Origin: Clostridia bacterium | GTDB taxonomy: Bacteria > Bacillota_A > Clostridia > Lachnospirales > Lachnospiraceae | Length of the DNA: 10,175 nucleotides | Reading direction: 5' to 3' | NCBI GenBank assembly: GCA_012515365.1 | Contig: JAAYYM010000138.1 | Coordinates: 1 to 10,175 of the forward strand | Part shown: positions 1 to 6,090 of the stretch, one piece after another | How the letters are laid out: every line of letters begins with the position of its first letter | How positions within the stretch are numbered: position 1 is the first letter of the stretch | The notes under the pieces: generated by a model | Seen by the model: only the letters and a program-made list of their open reading frames with translations | Told to the model about the DNA's origin: nothing | Database searches by the model: none | Program-made: the position numbers and the translations under genes

Positions 1-35
1 ATCTTTTGTGTCAATTCATTATATTGGTCATCCAT
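1..35 (-). CDS. Start of an unknown gene, cut by the window edge
   Basis: An ATG at 35 (minus strand) opens a frame reading MDDQYNELTQK before the sequence ends. A GAGGA Shine-Dalgarno sequence lies about 7 bases upstream, and the preceding Rpn pseudogene stops at 55, only 19 bases before this start, so the two probably shared a transcript. Eleven residues are too few to assign a family. The call rests only on the ribosome binding site and the open frame. Confidence 0.45.
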   Translation of the reverse strand, partial: MDDQYNELTQK

Positions 36-54
36 GTCTTTTCCTCAGTATTGG

Positions 55-494
55 CTATTCATCTTGATTACAGCACTGCCAATACTCTTCTATTTTTTTC
101 TTTGCTTCATCCTCGGGAAGATCAAACCCTTCCATAATGTGCTTTATTGTTTCTGTACTTGTCGCACCAAAGGATTTACATGTATTTATCATTACTCTAA
201 TTGCTTTTTCTCGGCTTTCCTTTCGGCCCAACTCTATTCCTTGTTCTATTCCTTGTTCTATTCCTTGCCTCAATCCACACTGTATACCTTCCTCGCGTGC
301 TTCTTCTCTCTGTATCCGTATGTCGGTCGCATAATCGTATTCTGCTATCAGCATATTTACCACCTCGCTTCCTTTCCGTTTTAAATACTCTCTTAGTATC
401 CCCTTTTCTATACATTCCTTGACTGCCTGCTCGACTTATCCACAAAGACGCTGTTTTTATAACTCCTGTTTTCCTTACCTGTTACATGTTCCAT
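55..494 (-). pseudogene. Rpn-family (PD-(D/E)XK) nuclease/transposase, internally deleted
   Basis: Rpn proteins are recombination-promoting nucleases of about 300 residues, often annotated as putative transposases. A strong GGAGGAG site precedes ATG 494, and the first 19 codons (494-438) end in YKNSVFVD, the usual N-terminus of the family. The sequence then jumps straight to the family's C-terminal part: from 435 a different frame reads VEQAVKECIEKGIL, then SEVVNMLIAEYD, a GIEQGIEQGIE repeat and a charged helical tail ending at 55. The nuclease core between them, roughly 200 residues, is missing. The two halves are out of frame: the first frame ends after 28 codons, and the second has a TAA at 438-436. 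The gene cannot make a working nuclease. An ATG at 363 could in principle start a 102-residue tail peptide, but I see no ribosome site that argues for it. Confidence 0.85.
229..276 (-). repeat. Four 12-bp units coding for GIEQ repeats
   Basis: Two perfect 12-base units, TTGTTCTATTCC on the plus strand (241-252 and 253-264), are flanked by two degenerate copies (229-240 and 265-276). They encode the Gly-Ile-Glu-Gln tetrapeptide repeat in the tail of the Rpn relic. The length is a multiple of three, so copy number can change without shifting the frame. This kind of repeat is common in Rpn-family tails. Confidence 0.85.
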
Positions 495-586
495 TCGTTC
501 TCCTCCATGTGCATGATACAAGTGCAAAATCACTCAAAATACACCTACACAGAGAAAGAATGAATATAGTATTCCCTTACATCTCT

Positions 587-615
587 ATTATATGGAGATT
601 TTGCCCTTTGTACAA
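587..615 (-). promoter_or_regulatory. Promoter of the Rpn-family gene
   Basis: Read on the minus strand, TTGTAC (615-610) and a perfect TATAAT (592-587) are separated by exactly 17 bases. This is a good sigma-A promoter about 90 bases upstream of the Rpn start at 494. A small dyad (ATCTC at 581-585, GAGAT at 595-599) surrounds the -10 box. The promoter has outlived the gene's coding capacity. Confidence 0.6.
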
Positions 616-635
616 TACTTTTCTTTTGATTTGTG

Positions 636-665
636 GATTGGTTACTTGTTGATTAGTTATTTGTT
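636..665 (+). repeat. Imperfect 15-bp tandem repeat
   Basis: GATTGGTTACTTGTT (636-650) is followed directly by GATTAGTTATTTGTT (651-665), with two differences between the copies. It lies in non-coding DNA between the Rpn relic and the IS91 relic. No function is evident. Confidence 0.6.
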
Positions 666-996
666 CAATAACTTCTCATAAAACCTTACGGTAGGAAAAT
701 AGTAGCGGAACCGCCAAGTAAATCCATTTAGACTATGGATACTGTATCATATATGGTAATTATTGTCATTCCATTTTGCTGGATTAAGTCATTACATTTC
801 TCTGTTGCTTTGGACAATTTTCTGTTTATATTTTGAGAATTGTACATTATATGTTAATATATTCCATTATTTGTACATATAGCATTTAATATTCTTGTAA
901 TTATCCAAAAACTTTGTAAAATGTAAATATATGTGTTCATTTTGGGAAATTATCATTTCATATGTCGATTAATGTCCAAACGTACAGTTTGGTGTA

Positions 997-1280
997 GAAA
1001 TCGTTCCCGTTCTCAACTTTATAGAACGATTAATTCAGCACATACCCGAAAAAAACTTTAAACAAATCCGCTACTACGGTGTTTATGCAAGACATCGAAA
1101 ATCTGACCAAAAACTAAATCGTGCCCTCTCAAATGAAAAACAGGCTATTTTTCTTTCAACCGCTGGCGTGATTGTACTCTTTCTCCCTTCGGTTATGACC
1201 CAATCTAGTGTCCTTGCTGTGGTCAAACAATGCTATTTCTTGAACTTTTCCACAATCACCAGCATGTTTCCCATGCCTGA
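997..1280 (+). pseudogene. IS91-family transposase, C-terminal remnant
   Basis: From 997 one frame reads EIVPVLNFIERLIQHIPEKN, then a segment with the core IRYYGVYARHRKSD, which is typical of the C-terminal region of IS91-family (HUH, rolling-circle) transposases. Near 1155 the homology moves to another frame (FNRWRD..., PFGYDPI), runs through a TAG stop at 1206-1208, and continues into the zinc-binding CPCCG motif and LFLELFHNHQHVSH, ending with TGA at 1278-1280. So there is at least one frameshift (about four bases missing) and one nonsense codon. The N-terminal two-tyrosine catalytic region is absent. This is a dead fragment. The ends of the insertion sequence cannot be placed, because IS91 elements lack long terminal inverted repeats. 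Confidence 0.8.
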
Positions 1281-1312
1281 TATCCACCTAGTGGAGCATC
1301 TATTGTTATGGT

Positions 1313-1975
1313 TCTAAGAGCATCATTAGTCTTACTTTCAGTTCAAATAAAATAACATTTAGCTCTGAAAGCCTAAAGAAGCTGGATTCACTCTTTATTG
1401 AAATGCTGGTACAGCCTGATTACTTTTTATTTGTTATCAGACCAACCACGTCAGATAATAAGAATGCCGTTCAATGGGCAAAAATGAAAAATGAGAAAAA
1501 ATATCCAAGACCGATTGCCGGCTCTGCTTTTCTGCCAAACCTATATGAGCTGTTTGGTTGGGATATTCAGTGCAAATACAGAATATCCGGCACAAAACGT
1601 AAAAAGGGAAATGAGGAAATCTTGATTTTCAACCTGCAGGAAATGGAAATCTTAATTCCCAATTCAACGTTCGAAGATAGTGATCCAGATTCCGATATTG
1701 CCACACCGGTCTTCGATGACGATATTGCTCCGTTGTCAGCCAATAATAATTTTGTGGCTTATCCTGAGGAATGGTCAGATAATTTTGGTTCCAAGTATTA
1801 TCAACAAAACAGTACTGCAGAAATCTTTCCATTTGATGAATCAAGTGAATGGAATACACAGATATCAGCTACTTCATATGATCCCGAGCCTTTATCTTTA
1901 TCCAGTCCTTCTGAGATTGCTCATGGAATCAAAAGCATCATAAAAGATATAAAACAGGAGGTTTACAATGAGTAA
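1313..1975 (+). pseudogene. ICE-associated repeat-domain protein A, 5'-truncated
   Basis: The frame is open from 1292. Family-like sequence starts near 1316 (KSIISLTFSSNKITFSSESL), before any ATG, so the N-terminus was probably lost where the IS91 relic joins. The first ATG (1403) has no clear ribosome site and lies inside the domain. The domain (IRPTTSDNKNAVQWAKMKN ... LPNLYELFGW ... ILIFNLQEMEI) is the same module found in the next two frames, followed by the family signature YPEEW...FG and an acidic, low-complexity tail. It overlaps protein B by 8 bases, which suggests translational coupling. From memory, such proteins recur uncharacterised in Clostridia ICEs. No catalytic motif is visible, so no function is assigned. 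It could still be made from ATG 1403 as a 190-residue product. Confidence 0.6.
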
Positions 1976-2750
1976 TGATAATTCCGCATCCGGTATGGAA
2001 GTCTATGATGATCAGGATTTCAGCTATGATGGATTCCAAGTTGTAAGGGGTGAATTCTTTGCACACACATATGAACCATCCTTTACATTAAACAATAATC
2101 GTGTTTCAGTGAACACTGCCTGCATTAAAAAGCTTCCTGAATTTGAATACATTCAAATCCTTGTTAACCCGGACAACAAGAAGCTTGCTGTAAGGCCTTG
2201 TCACGAAGATGAAAAAGATGCTTTTAGGTGGTGTTCTGCCACAGCCAAAAGATCACCAAAGCAAATCACTTGTCCGGTGTTTTTTGCAAAGGTAATGGCA
2301 TTAATGAATTGGAGCAATTCTCATCGTTATAAGCTATTGGGTAAACTGATTCGCTCCGGAAATGATATGCTCTTTGTCTTTAATCTCGAAGATGCAGAGA
2401 TGTATAAAAGAAATATCAAGGATGATGGAACCAGTACTCCTTCAAGAGTTCCTTCTTATCCTGAGGACTGGAAAACACAGTTCGGTCTTCCTGTTGATGA
2501 ACACAAATCAAGAATGCAGATCAACACATTTAAGGGATATACCGTATTTGGACTTGAAAAGGATAATTCACCCAAAAAGCAGGTAGCATCCGATATCAAA
2601 GCACCATCAGAAAGTGAGGTAACTGATAATGTTGAAAACTATGAACAACTCACAATTAATTCGACAGAACCAGCCATCGCTGGTGCTGGATCTACAGAAC
2701 AATCTGATACGAATACACCGCAATACACTGCACCTGTTGAAGGATCCTGA
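1968..2750 (+). CDS. ICE-associated repeat-domain protein B (hypothetical)
   Basis: This 260-residue protein starts at ATG 1968 behind a strong AGGAGG spaced 6 bases away. It is the only one of the three paralogues with a full N-terminus: YDGFQVVRGEFFAHTYEPS (about residues 20-38), then the shared module from about 52 to 147 (CIKKLPEFEYIQILVNPDNK, AVRPCHEDEKDAFRWCS, PVFFAKVMALMNW, YKLLGKLIRSG, LFVFNLEDAEMY). The YPEDW...FGLPVDEH signature follows at about 165-177, then a Ser/Thr/Glu-rich, probably disordered tail. No signal peptide or membrane segment is seen, so it is probably cytoplasmic. Close relatives, as I recall them, are conserved in Clostridia ICEs without an assigned function. The frame ends in TCC TGA T, exactly where the next copy of the module begins in the +1 frame. 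Confidence 0.75.
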   Translation: MSNDNSASGMEVYDDQDFSYDGFQVVRGEFFAHTYEPSFTLNNNRVSVNTACIKKLPEFEYIQILVNPDNKKLAVRPCHEDEKDAFRWCSATAKRSPKQITCPVFFAKVMALMNWSNSHRYKLLGKLIRSGNDMLFVFNLEDAEMYKRNIKDDGTSTPSRVPSYPEDWKTQFGLPVDEHKSRMQINTFKGYTVFGLEKDNSPKKQVASDIKAPSESEVTDNVENYEQLTINSTEPAIAGAGSTEQSDTNTPQYTAPVEGS

Positions 2751-3030
2751 TTACATACAGATTATGATCAATCCACGAAGTGCAACCATTGCGATAAAAA
2801 GCTGCAGAGAAAACGATTACAGATCCGAGCGTATAAAGTGGGACATCATCAAAGATACACATTGCTGCGAATTTTATAGTAAGGACCTCATAAAATCGAT
2901 AGTAAATACCTTAATGAAAAATAATGACCATAAAAAATACTATATTCAGGGACATTTTATCAAGCATGAAAATCTGGCTGTCTTTCATATGAAAGAGATG
3001 AACGCTTTCCGGGAAGGAGAACTTATATAA
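2734..3030 (+). pseudogene. ICE-associated repeat-domain protein C, N-terminus missing
   Basis: From 2734 the frame reads LLKDPDYIQIMINPRSATIA, which matches the middle of the module in B (FEYIQILVNPDNKKLAV). It runs to a stop at 3028-3030 with the usual ending (AVFHMKEMNAF). The roughly 40 N-terminal residues seen in B are absent. Upstream, the frame only shadows the tail of B, and no ribosome site precedes the first usable ATG (2764). I read it as a deletion that joined the end of B to the interior of C. Expression would need a +1 shift at the end of B or weak internal initiation. The next gene starts directly after its stop codon. Confidence 0.65.
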
Positions 3031-3522
3031 ATGGACAGTAAGCAACTTTATACTCTTATCATAGACAAAGAATTCTCACGTTTATTTGTTCCCAGAACCG
3101 AAGATGAACTTACAGAAATAAAGCATCAGCTAACCTATGAGGGATTGCAGACAACCATAATCTCATGGAATAAAATCATAGTCGATGGGATTGATACCTA
3201 TAGGATATGTCATGATACAGGTATTCCTTTTCGTTATAACGAGCAGGACTTCTTCTCGAGAAATGAAGCGATATCTGATATATGTTTAAGAGAGCTGAAA
3301 TCTACTCACTTAACACCGGCCAGACGAAAATATCTAATTGGTAAGCTCGGGCTTGCACAACATGCTCTTGAAAAAGAAGGATATCATTTTACTGCAGGTG
3401 AACCAACGGAAGAAGAAAAAAGCATAAAACATCGGTTCGTTTTATATAGATGGAGAACTCGATTGCTCTTAAAAGACATCAAAATTTCAGCAGATACAAT
3501 CTATACCTATATTGTATATTAG
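3031..3522 (+). pseudogene. ParB-like protein of an ICE, C-terminally truncated
   Basis: The ATG at 3031 follows the stop of C directly, and an AAGGAGA lies about 11 bases upstream inside C, so the genes form one operon. Residues 1-75 resemble the ParB/sulfiredoxin-like domain of ICE proteins (LFVPRTEDELTEI ... IISWNKIIVDGIDTYRICHD ... IPF). The usual GHNR-type motif is GIDT here, so nucleotide or DNA handling may be altered. Residues 94-120 (LTPARRKYLIGK) match the helix that follows in this family. A helix-turn-helix begins near 145 (TRLLLKDIKISADTIYTY), but the frame stops at residue 163, where related proteins continue. Immediately beyond lies the 3' end of a RadC gene on the other strand, so the truncation is probably a deletion breakpoint. 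The product, if any, would lack most of its DNA-binding and C-terminal regions. Confidence 0.6.
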
Positions 3523-3850
3523 GTATTGGCATTCGTTTTGCTTCCCGAAAAGAAAAATACTCATTTACCGGGCCAACAATCACATGATCCGTAAGCCCAA
3601 TCCCCAATAAGCTGCAAATCTGGCTCATTCTATCAGTAATCTTTATATCTTCTTCACTTGGTTCCAATTTCCCAGACACATGATTATGCACCATGAGAAT
3701 TGATGATGCATTCGACAAAATAGCACTTTTTAGTGTTTCTCTCGGGTGAACCAATGATTCATTTAATGCTCCGATACTGACAAAATTTACATTGATTGGC
3801 TTTAGATCCGTTCGAAGGTTTACAACAGCAACAACCTCTCTATCATAAGC
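3479..3850 (-). pseudogene. RadC/JAB-domain protein, C-terminal half only
   Basis: The minus-strand frame reads AYDREVVAVVNLRTDLKPIN from 3850, then VSIGALNESLVHPRETLKSA, LMVHNHVSGKLEPSEED and DHVIVGPVNEYFSFRE. This is the JAB/MPN metalloprotease-like domain of RadC. The zinc motif HxH-x7-S-x2-D is intact (HNH...SEED). RadC-type proteins in mobile elements are common, and their biochemical role is not settled. The N-terminal half is missing: the frame stays open into the virB4 fragment without RadC-like sequence, so no native start exists. After FREA (about 3540) the residues no longer look like RadC, and the frame ends at 3479 inside the converging ParB-like gene. Both ends are therefore breakpoints. 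An ATG at 3754 would give only a 91-residue piece. Confidence 0.75.
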
Positions 3851-4836
3851 ATGCCAATTTTCTTTAACTGCTTTCCGAGGTCCTTGATGTCATAACAAAC
3901 AAGGCGATTATTAATATCTACATTGGTTCTGTGATTGAAAACATTCAGGGAACCTGATACATAGATTTCAAGTGCCGTTGCTACGTGATGTGCTTCCTTT
4001 TCATCCTGATTGAGAAGCGCATTATAGAGATCCTCCAAAAGTGGCATATTCTCAGGTACCGGATTATCAAAATAAGGCTGATAAATCTGGTGAATACAAC
4101 GGTCAATAACCGTTTTTTCTACCGGTAACAAACCATCCTTACCTGCAATAATCAGCTCACATAAGGACAAAATAAAATCCGCCTTTAGTGCAAGCGGATT
4201 ATCCTCTTCGGAGTAATTCATATTGATATCCATTGGATTGATATACTGGCTGCTTGATGGACTAATCTTAATAACCTGTCCGTTGAACCTTGCGACCAGT
4301 GGTGCATACTCAGCTTCCGGATCACAGATAATTACGTCATCTTCCGTGGACAGAAATGCATTTGCTATTTCTCTCTTTGCAGCAAAAGATTTTCCGGATC
4401 CGGGGGTTCCAAGTATCAACCCATTAGGGTTCTTAAGTTTCTTTCTGTCTACCATAATAAGATTATTCGATAACGCATTTAATCCGTAATACAGTGATTC
4501 TTTTCCGCTTTGAAATAATTCCTGTGTAGTAAATGGCACAAATATGGCTGTACTCGATGTGGTAAGACCTCTCTGAATCTCAATCTGATTCTGGGCTAAT
4601 GGCAACGAACTCATAAGTCCCTGCTCCTGCTGAAAATCCAGTCTCACCAGATTGCAGTTATGCTTCTGAGCAATGGACGATGCCTGAAAAAGATTGTTCT
4701 CCAATTCCTGCTCGGTCTTTCCTGTATTCATAATAAGAAATGTGAGCAAAAACATTCTTTCATTCTGGCTCTGTAATTCCTTTAAGAGCGACTTCGCATC
4801 CTTTCCATAGGTAGCAAGATCAGATCTTGGTTCTAA
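3820..4836 (-). pseudogene. VirB4/TraE-type conjugation ATPase, middle fragment
   Basis: VirB4 ATPases power type IV secretion during conjugation and are usually about 800 residues long. The fragment starts near 4836 (LEPRSDLATYGKDAKSLL), with no native start codon. It continues through RLDFQQEQGLMSSLPL, RGLTTSSTAIFVPFTTQELF, a Walker A GTPGSGKS (about 4408-4385), VIICDPEAEYAPL, YINPMDIN, and SGSLNVFNHRTNVDINNRLV, up to KKIGMLMI. Family members go on to VQDQVWNRV, the Walker B region and the C-terminal domain. Here the frame hits RadC sequence and stops at 3820. Without Walker B and with the N-terminal part missing, it cannot be an active ATPase. The first ATG (4755) would give 311 residues. 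The sequence is otherwise well conserved, with no internal stop, so the damage looks recent. Confidence 0.88.
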
Positions 4837-5089
4837 TGATGTGTTCCTTCGTCAGAAAGGAATTACGTTTAAGTCTCAATTTTATGTCATTCAAATACAC
4901 ATCTACAAAATCTTCAAATTTCATATCCAGATTTTGATCACATTTTAATTTGAAAGCTCGTTCCCACTCCTGTGCTTCACTCTTTTTCGCGAAACCACGT
5001 TTTGTTTTCTGCTTGCGTTCGCCGGTCCAATCCGTATAATAGGTTCGGACTTCCCACGTATTGGTCTTGGTATTCTTTATTACTGCCAT
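4820..5089 (-). pseudogene. int: Tyrosine integrase of an ICE, N-terminal 89 residues only
   Basis: The start is ATG 5089 (MAVIKNTKTNTWEVRTYYTD): an AGGGAGG lies 7 bases upstream, whereas the in-frame ATG at 5095 is too close to it. The ATG overlaps the stop of the preceding excisionase-like gene in TAATG, so the two are translationally coupled. Residues 1-50 form the arm-site DNA-binding domain typical of Tn916-like integrases (GERKQKTKRGFAKKSEAQEW). Residues 58 onward begin the core-binding domain (FEDFVDVYLNDIKLRLKRNS, then KEHIIRTKI). The frame then ends at a TGA where VirB4 sequence takes over. Relatives are about 380-400 residues, so the whole catalytic domain, with the Arg-His-Arg-Tyr residues, is missing. 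The remaining peptide might bind arm sites but cannot recombine DNA. Confidence 0.85.
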
Positions 5090-5292
5090 TAACATGCCTC
5101 CCTGAATTCTTCGTTCATGCCACCATATATTCTTTCTGAAAAATACTGACGATTAACTCGACCCTTGATAACAATATAGCCGTCTTTCTCTAATTCTGCA
5201 TTCATGTCGCGAATGATTCGATATGCTTGCCTTTTCGAAATCTGTAATTCTCTTGCCACTTCATCGGCGCTAATAAATAATGTTTTACTCAT
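5089..5292 (-). CDS. Excisionase-like helix-turn-helix protein
   Basis: A 67-residue protein is chosen from ATG 5292, because AGGAGG lies 8 bases upstream; the longer frame from 5331 has no such site and would cross operator DNA. It reads MSKTLFISADEVARELQISK followed by RQAYRIIRDMNAEL. This is a winged-helix/MerR-like DNA-binding fold of the type found in small excisionases and ICE regulators. The C-terminal part (GYIVIKGRVNRQYFSERIYG) fits the wing. It is apparently intact, sits directly before the integrase (one-base overlap), and is driven by a strong promoter under operator repeats. In related elements such a protein directs excision or regulates the int operon. Here its partner integrase is truncated, so any remaining role would be in regulation or in trans. 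Confidence 0.75.
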   Translation of the reverse strand: MSKTLFISADEVARELQISKRQAYRIIRDMNAELEKDGYIVIKGRVNRQYFSERIYGGMNEEFREAC

Positions 5293-5325
5293 TTTGTGTT
5301 CCTCCTGTTGTTTTATGTCCGCGCC

Positions 5326-5415
5326 GTTCATTTCCGTACTGTTTTGTCATTAATATAACAGTTCATTTTCGCACTGTCAATAATATTTGCAAAAAAGATT
5401 TCATTCCTGAACTGT
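5326..5415. promoter_or_regulatory. Operator-like direct repeats in the divergent control region
   Basis: A 17-base motif occurs at 5326-5342 (GTTCATTTCCGTACTGT) and 5361-5377 (GTTCATTTTCGCACTGT), with two mismatches. A weaker third copy at 5399-5415 matches at 12 of 17 positions. The copies lie 35 and 38 bases apart, about three to four helical turns. There is also an 8-base perfect inverted repeat, AACAGTTC (5357-5364) and GAACTGTT (5409-5416). The copies fall respectively just downstream of the predicted xis start of transcription, over the xis promoter, and over the -35 region of the XRE gene. This layout suits binding by the divergently encoded XRE protein and shut-off of both promoters. 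Binding itself is inferred. Confidence 0.65.
5352..5380 (-). promoter_or_regulatory. Promoter of the xis-int operon
   Basis: On the minus strand, a perfect TTGACA (5380-5375) is followed after 17 bases by TATATT (5357-5352). Transcription would start near 5345, giving a leader of about 50 bases before ATG 5292. The second operator-like repeat (5361-5377) covers the spacer and half of the -35 box, so the promoter is well placed for repression. Confidence 0.8.
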
Positions 5416-5452
5416 TGGTGCTATAATCAAGGCAAATCTACCTTAAGGAGGT
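5415..5452 (+). promoter_or_regulatory. Extended -10 promoter and ribosome site of the XRE gene
   Basis: TGCTATAAT (5419-5427) is an extended -10 element with a perfect TATAAT; no good -35 box lies 17 bases upstream. AAGGAGGT (5445-5452) stands 6 bases before a TTG at 5459, which fixes that TTG as the start codon. The third operator-like repeat ends just upstream of the -10 element. Confidence 0.65.
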
Positions 5453-5458
5453 CGAAAA

Positions 5459-5986
5459 TTGGCTGAAAATGGAATTGGGGCAGTCGGTACCCTTATTAGA
5501 CAATACAGAATTATCGCAGAACTGACGCAGAAGCAGCTCGCTGAAAGATGCGGAATCAATGAATCCACAATAAGAAATTATGAATTAGGTAACAGATACC
5601 CGGATACAGAAACCCTTGCAAAAATCGCAGCAGAATTAGGAGTTAGCTATTATACATTGGCAGACCCTAATCCTTATGATGTTACCGGGGCACTACACGT
5701 TTTATTTGATTTGGAACGGTATTATGGATTATGCCCTGAAATGAAGAATGGAAAGATTATTTTTTCTTTTGGTGAAAAACCAGAGTGGGCTGTACCTACA
5801 GATCCGAAGGATACAGAAATGCTAAAAATCATGACAGAGAAGTGGATTCAAGTTCGCGATGAATTGAAATCAGGAGCTATTACAGATGATGATTACTTTA
5901 TGTGGGAAAGTCGCTATCCGGAAAATGCTGTACCTCAGAAACCAATAAATGATTCGAGAAAAAGGAAAAAGCAAAAAGAAAAGTAA
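5459..5986 (+). CDS. XRE-family repressor-like regulator
   Basis: This 175-residue protein starts at TTG 5459, supported by a perfectly spaced AAGGAGGT; no ATG nearby has such a site. Residues 11-66 form a Cro/CI-type helix-turn-helix (LIRQYRIIAELTQKQLAERC ... GINESTIRNYELGNRYPDTE). The rest (about 75-155) is an uncharacterised acidic region with several aromatic residues, and the end is a basic tail (DSRKRKKQKEK). It shows no peptidase motif of the ImmA-cleaved or LexA type. Divergent orientation to xis-int and the operator repeats between them suggest that it represses the excision operon and itself, as in many ICEs and prophages. It is intact, unlike nearly everything to its left. It runs convergent to guaA. 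Confidence 0.8.
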   Translation: MAENGIGAVGTLIRQYRIIAELTQKQLAERCGINESTIRNYELGNRYPDTETLAKIAAELGVSYYTLADPNPYDVTGALHVLFDLERYYGLCPEMKNGKIIFSFGEKPEWAVPTDPKDTEMLKIMTEKWIQVRDELKSGAITDDDYFMWESRYPENAVPQKPINDSRKRKKQKEK

Positions 5987-6090
5987 ATGCTGTGATTTTC
6001 CTTGTCCGTTCAGATATGAAATGTACAAAGAAATTATTCACATGATTTTTTCAAAAATTATTGTCATTTGATTGTCACGAGACATAAAGA

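Larger units (their letters stand above)
495..996. other. AT-rich stretch without a gene
   Basis: Apart from the Rpn promoter, I see no convincing coding sequence here. It contains an imperfect 15-bp tandem repeat (636-665), a small GCG-GAAC-CGC hairpin (705-714), and a dyad TCCAT...ATGGA just after it (722-738). From 740 to 990 the sequence is very AT-rich with no open frame I recognise. It may hold the 5' non-coding part of the IS91-like element whose transposase remnant follows, but nothing in it proves that. Confidence 0.5.

Noticed and set aside
229..276. Short regularly spaced repeats that could suggest a CRISPR array
   Set aside because: The 12-bp units are directly adjacent with no spacers and encode the GIEQ repeat of the Rpn family tail.
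34..422. Plus-strand open frames over the Rpn relic
   Set aside because: They are antisense shadows of the Rpn C-terminal region. Their Phe/Leu/Ser-rich composition comes from the repeat, and no ribosome site precedes them.
705..738. Hairpins as the terIS or oriIS end of the IS91 element
   Set aside because: The stems are short (3-5 bp) and I cannot match them to a known IS91 terminus. Position alone does not support the claim.
2629..2733. ATG 2629 as the true start of protein C
   Set aside because: The first 35 codons of this frame only shadow the tail of B, with no ribosome site and no resemblance to the N-terminus seen in B.
5293..5331. Longer start (ATG 5331) for the excisionase-like protein
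   Set aside because: The extra 13 residues look non-native, the region includes the first operator-like repeat, and the strong AGGAGG points to ATG 5292.
5987..6090. Terminator or small gene after the XRE regulator
   Set aside because: The stretch is AT-rich with a TTGTCA direct repeat near 6060-6077, but no stable stem followed by a T-run and no open frame with a ribosome site.
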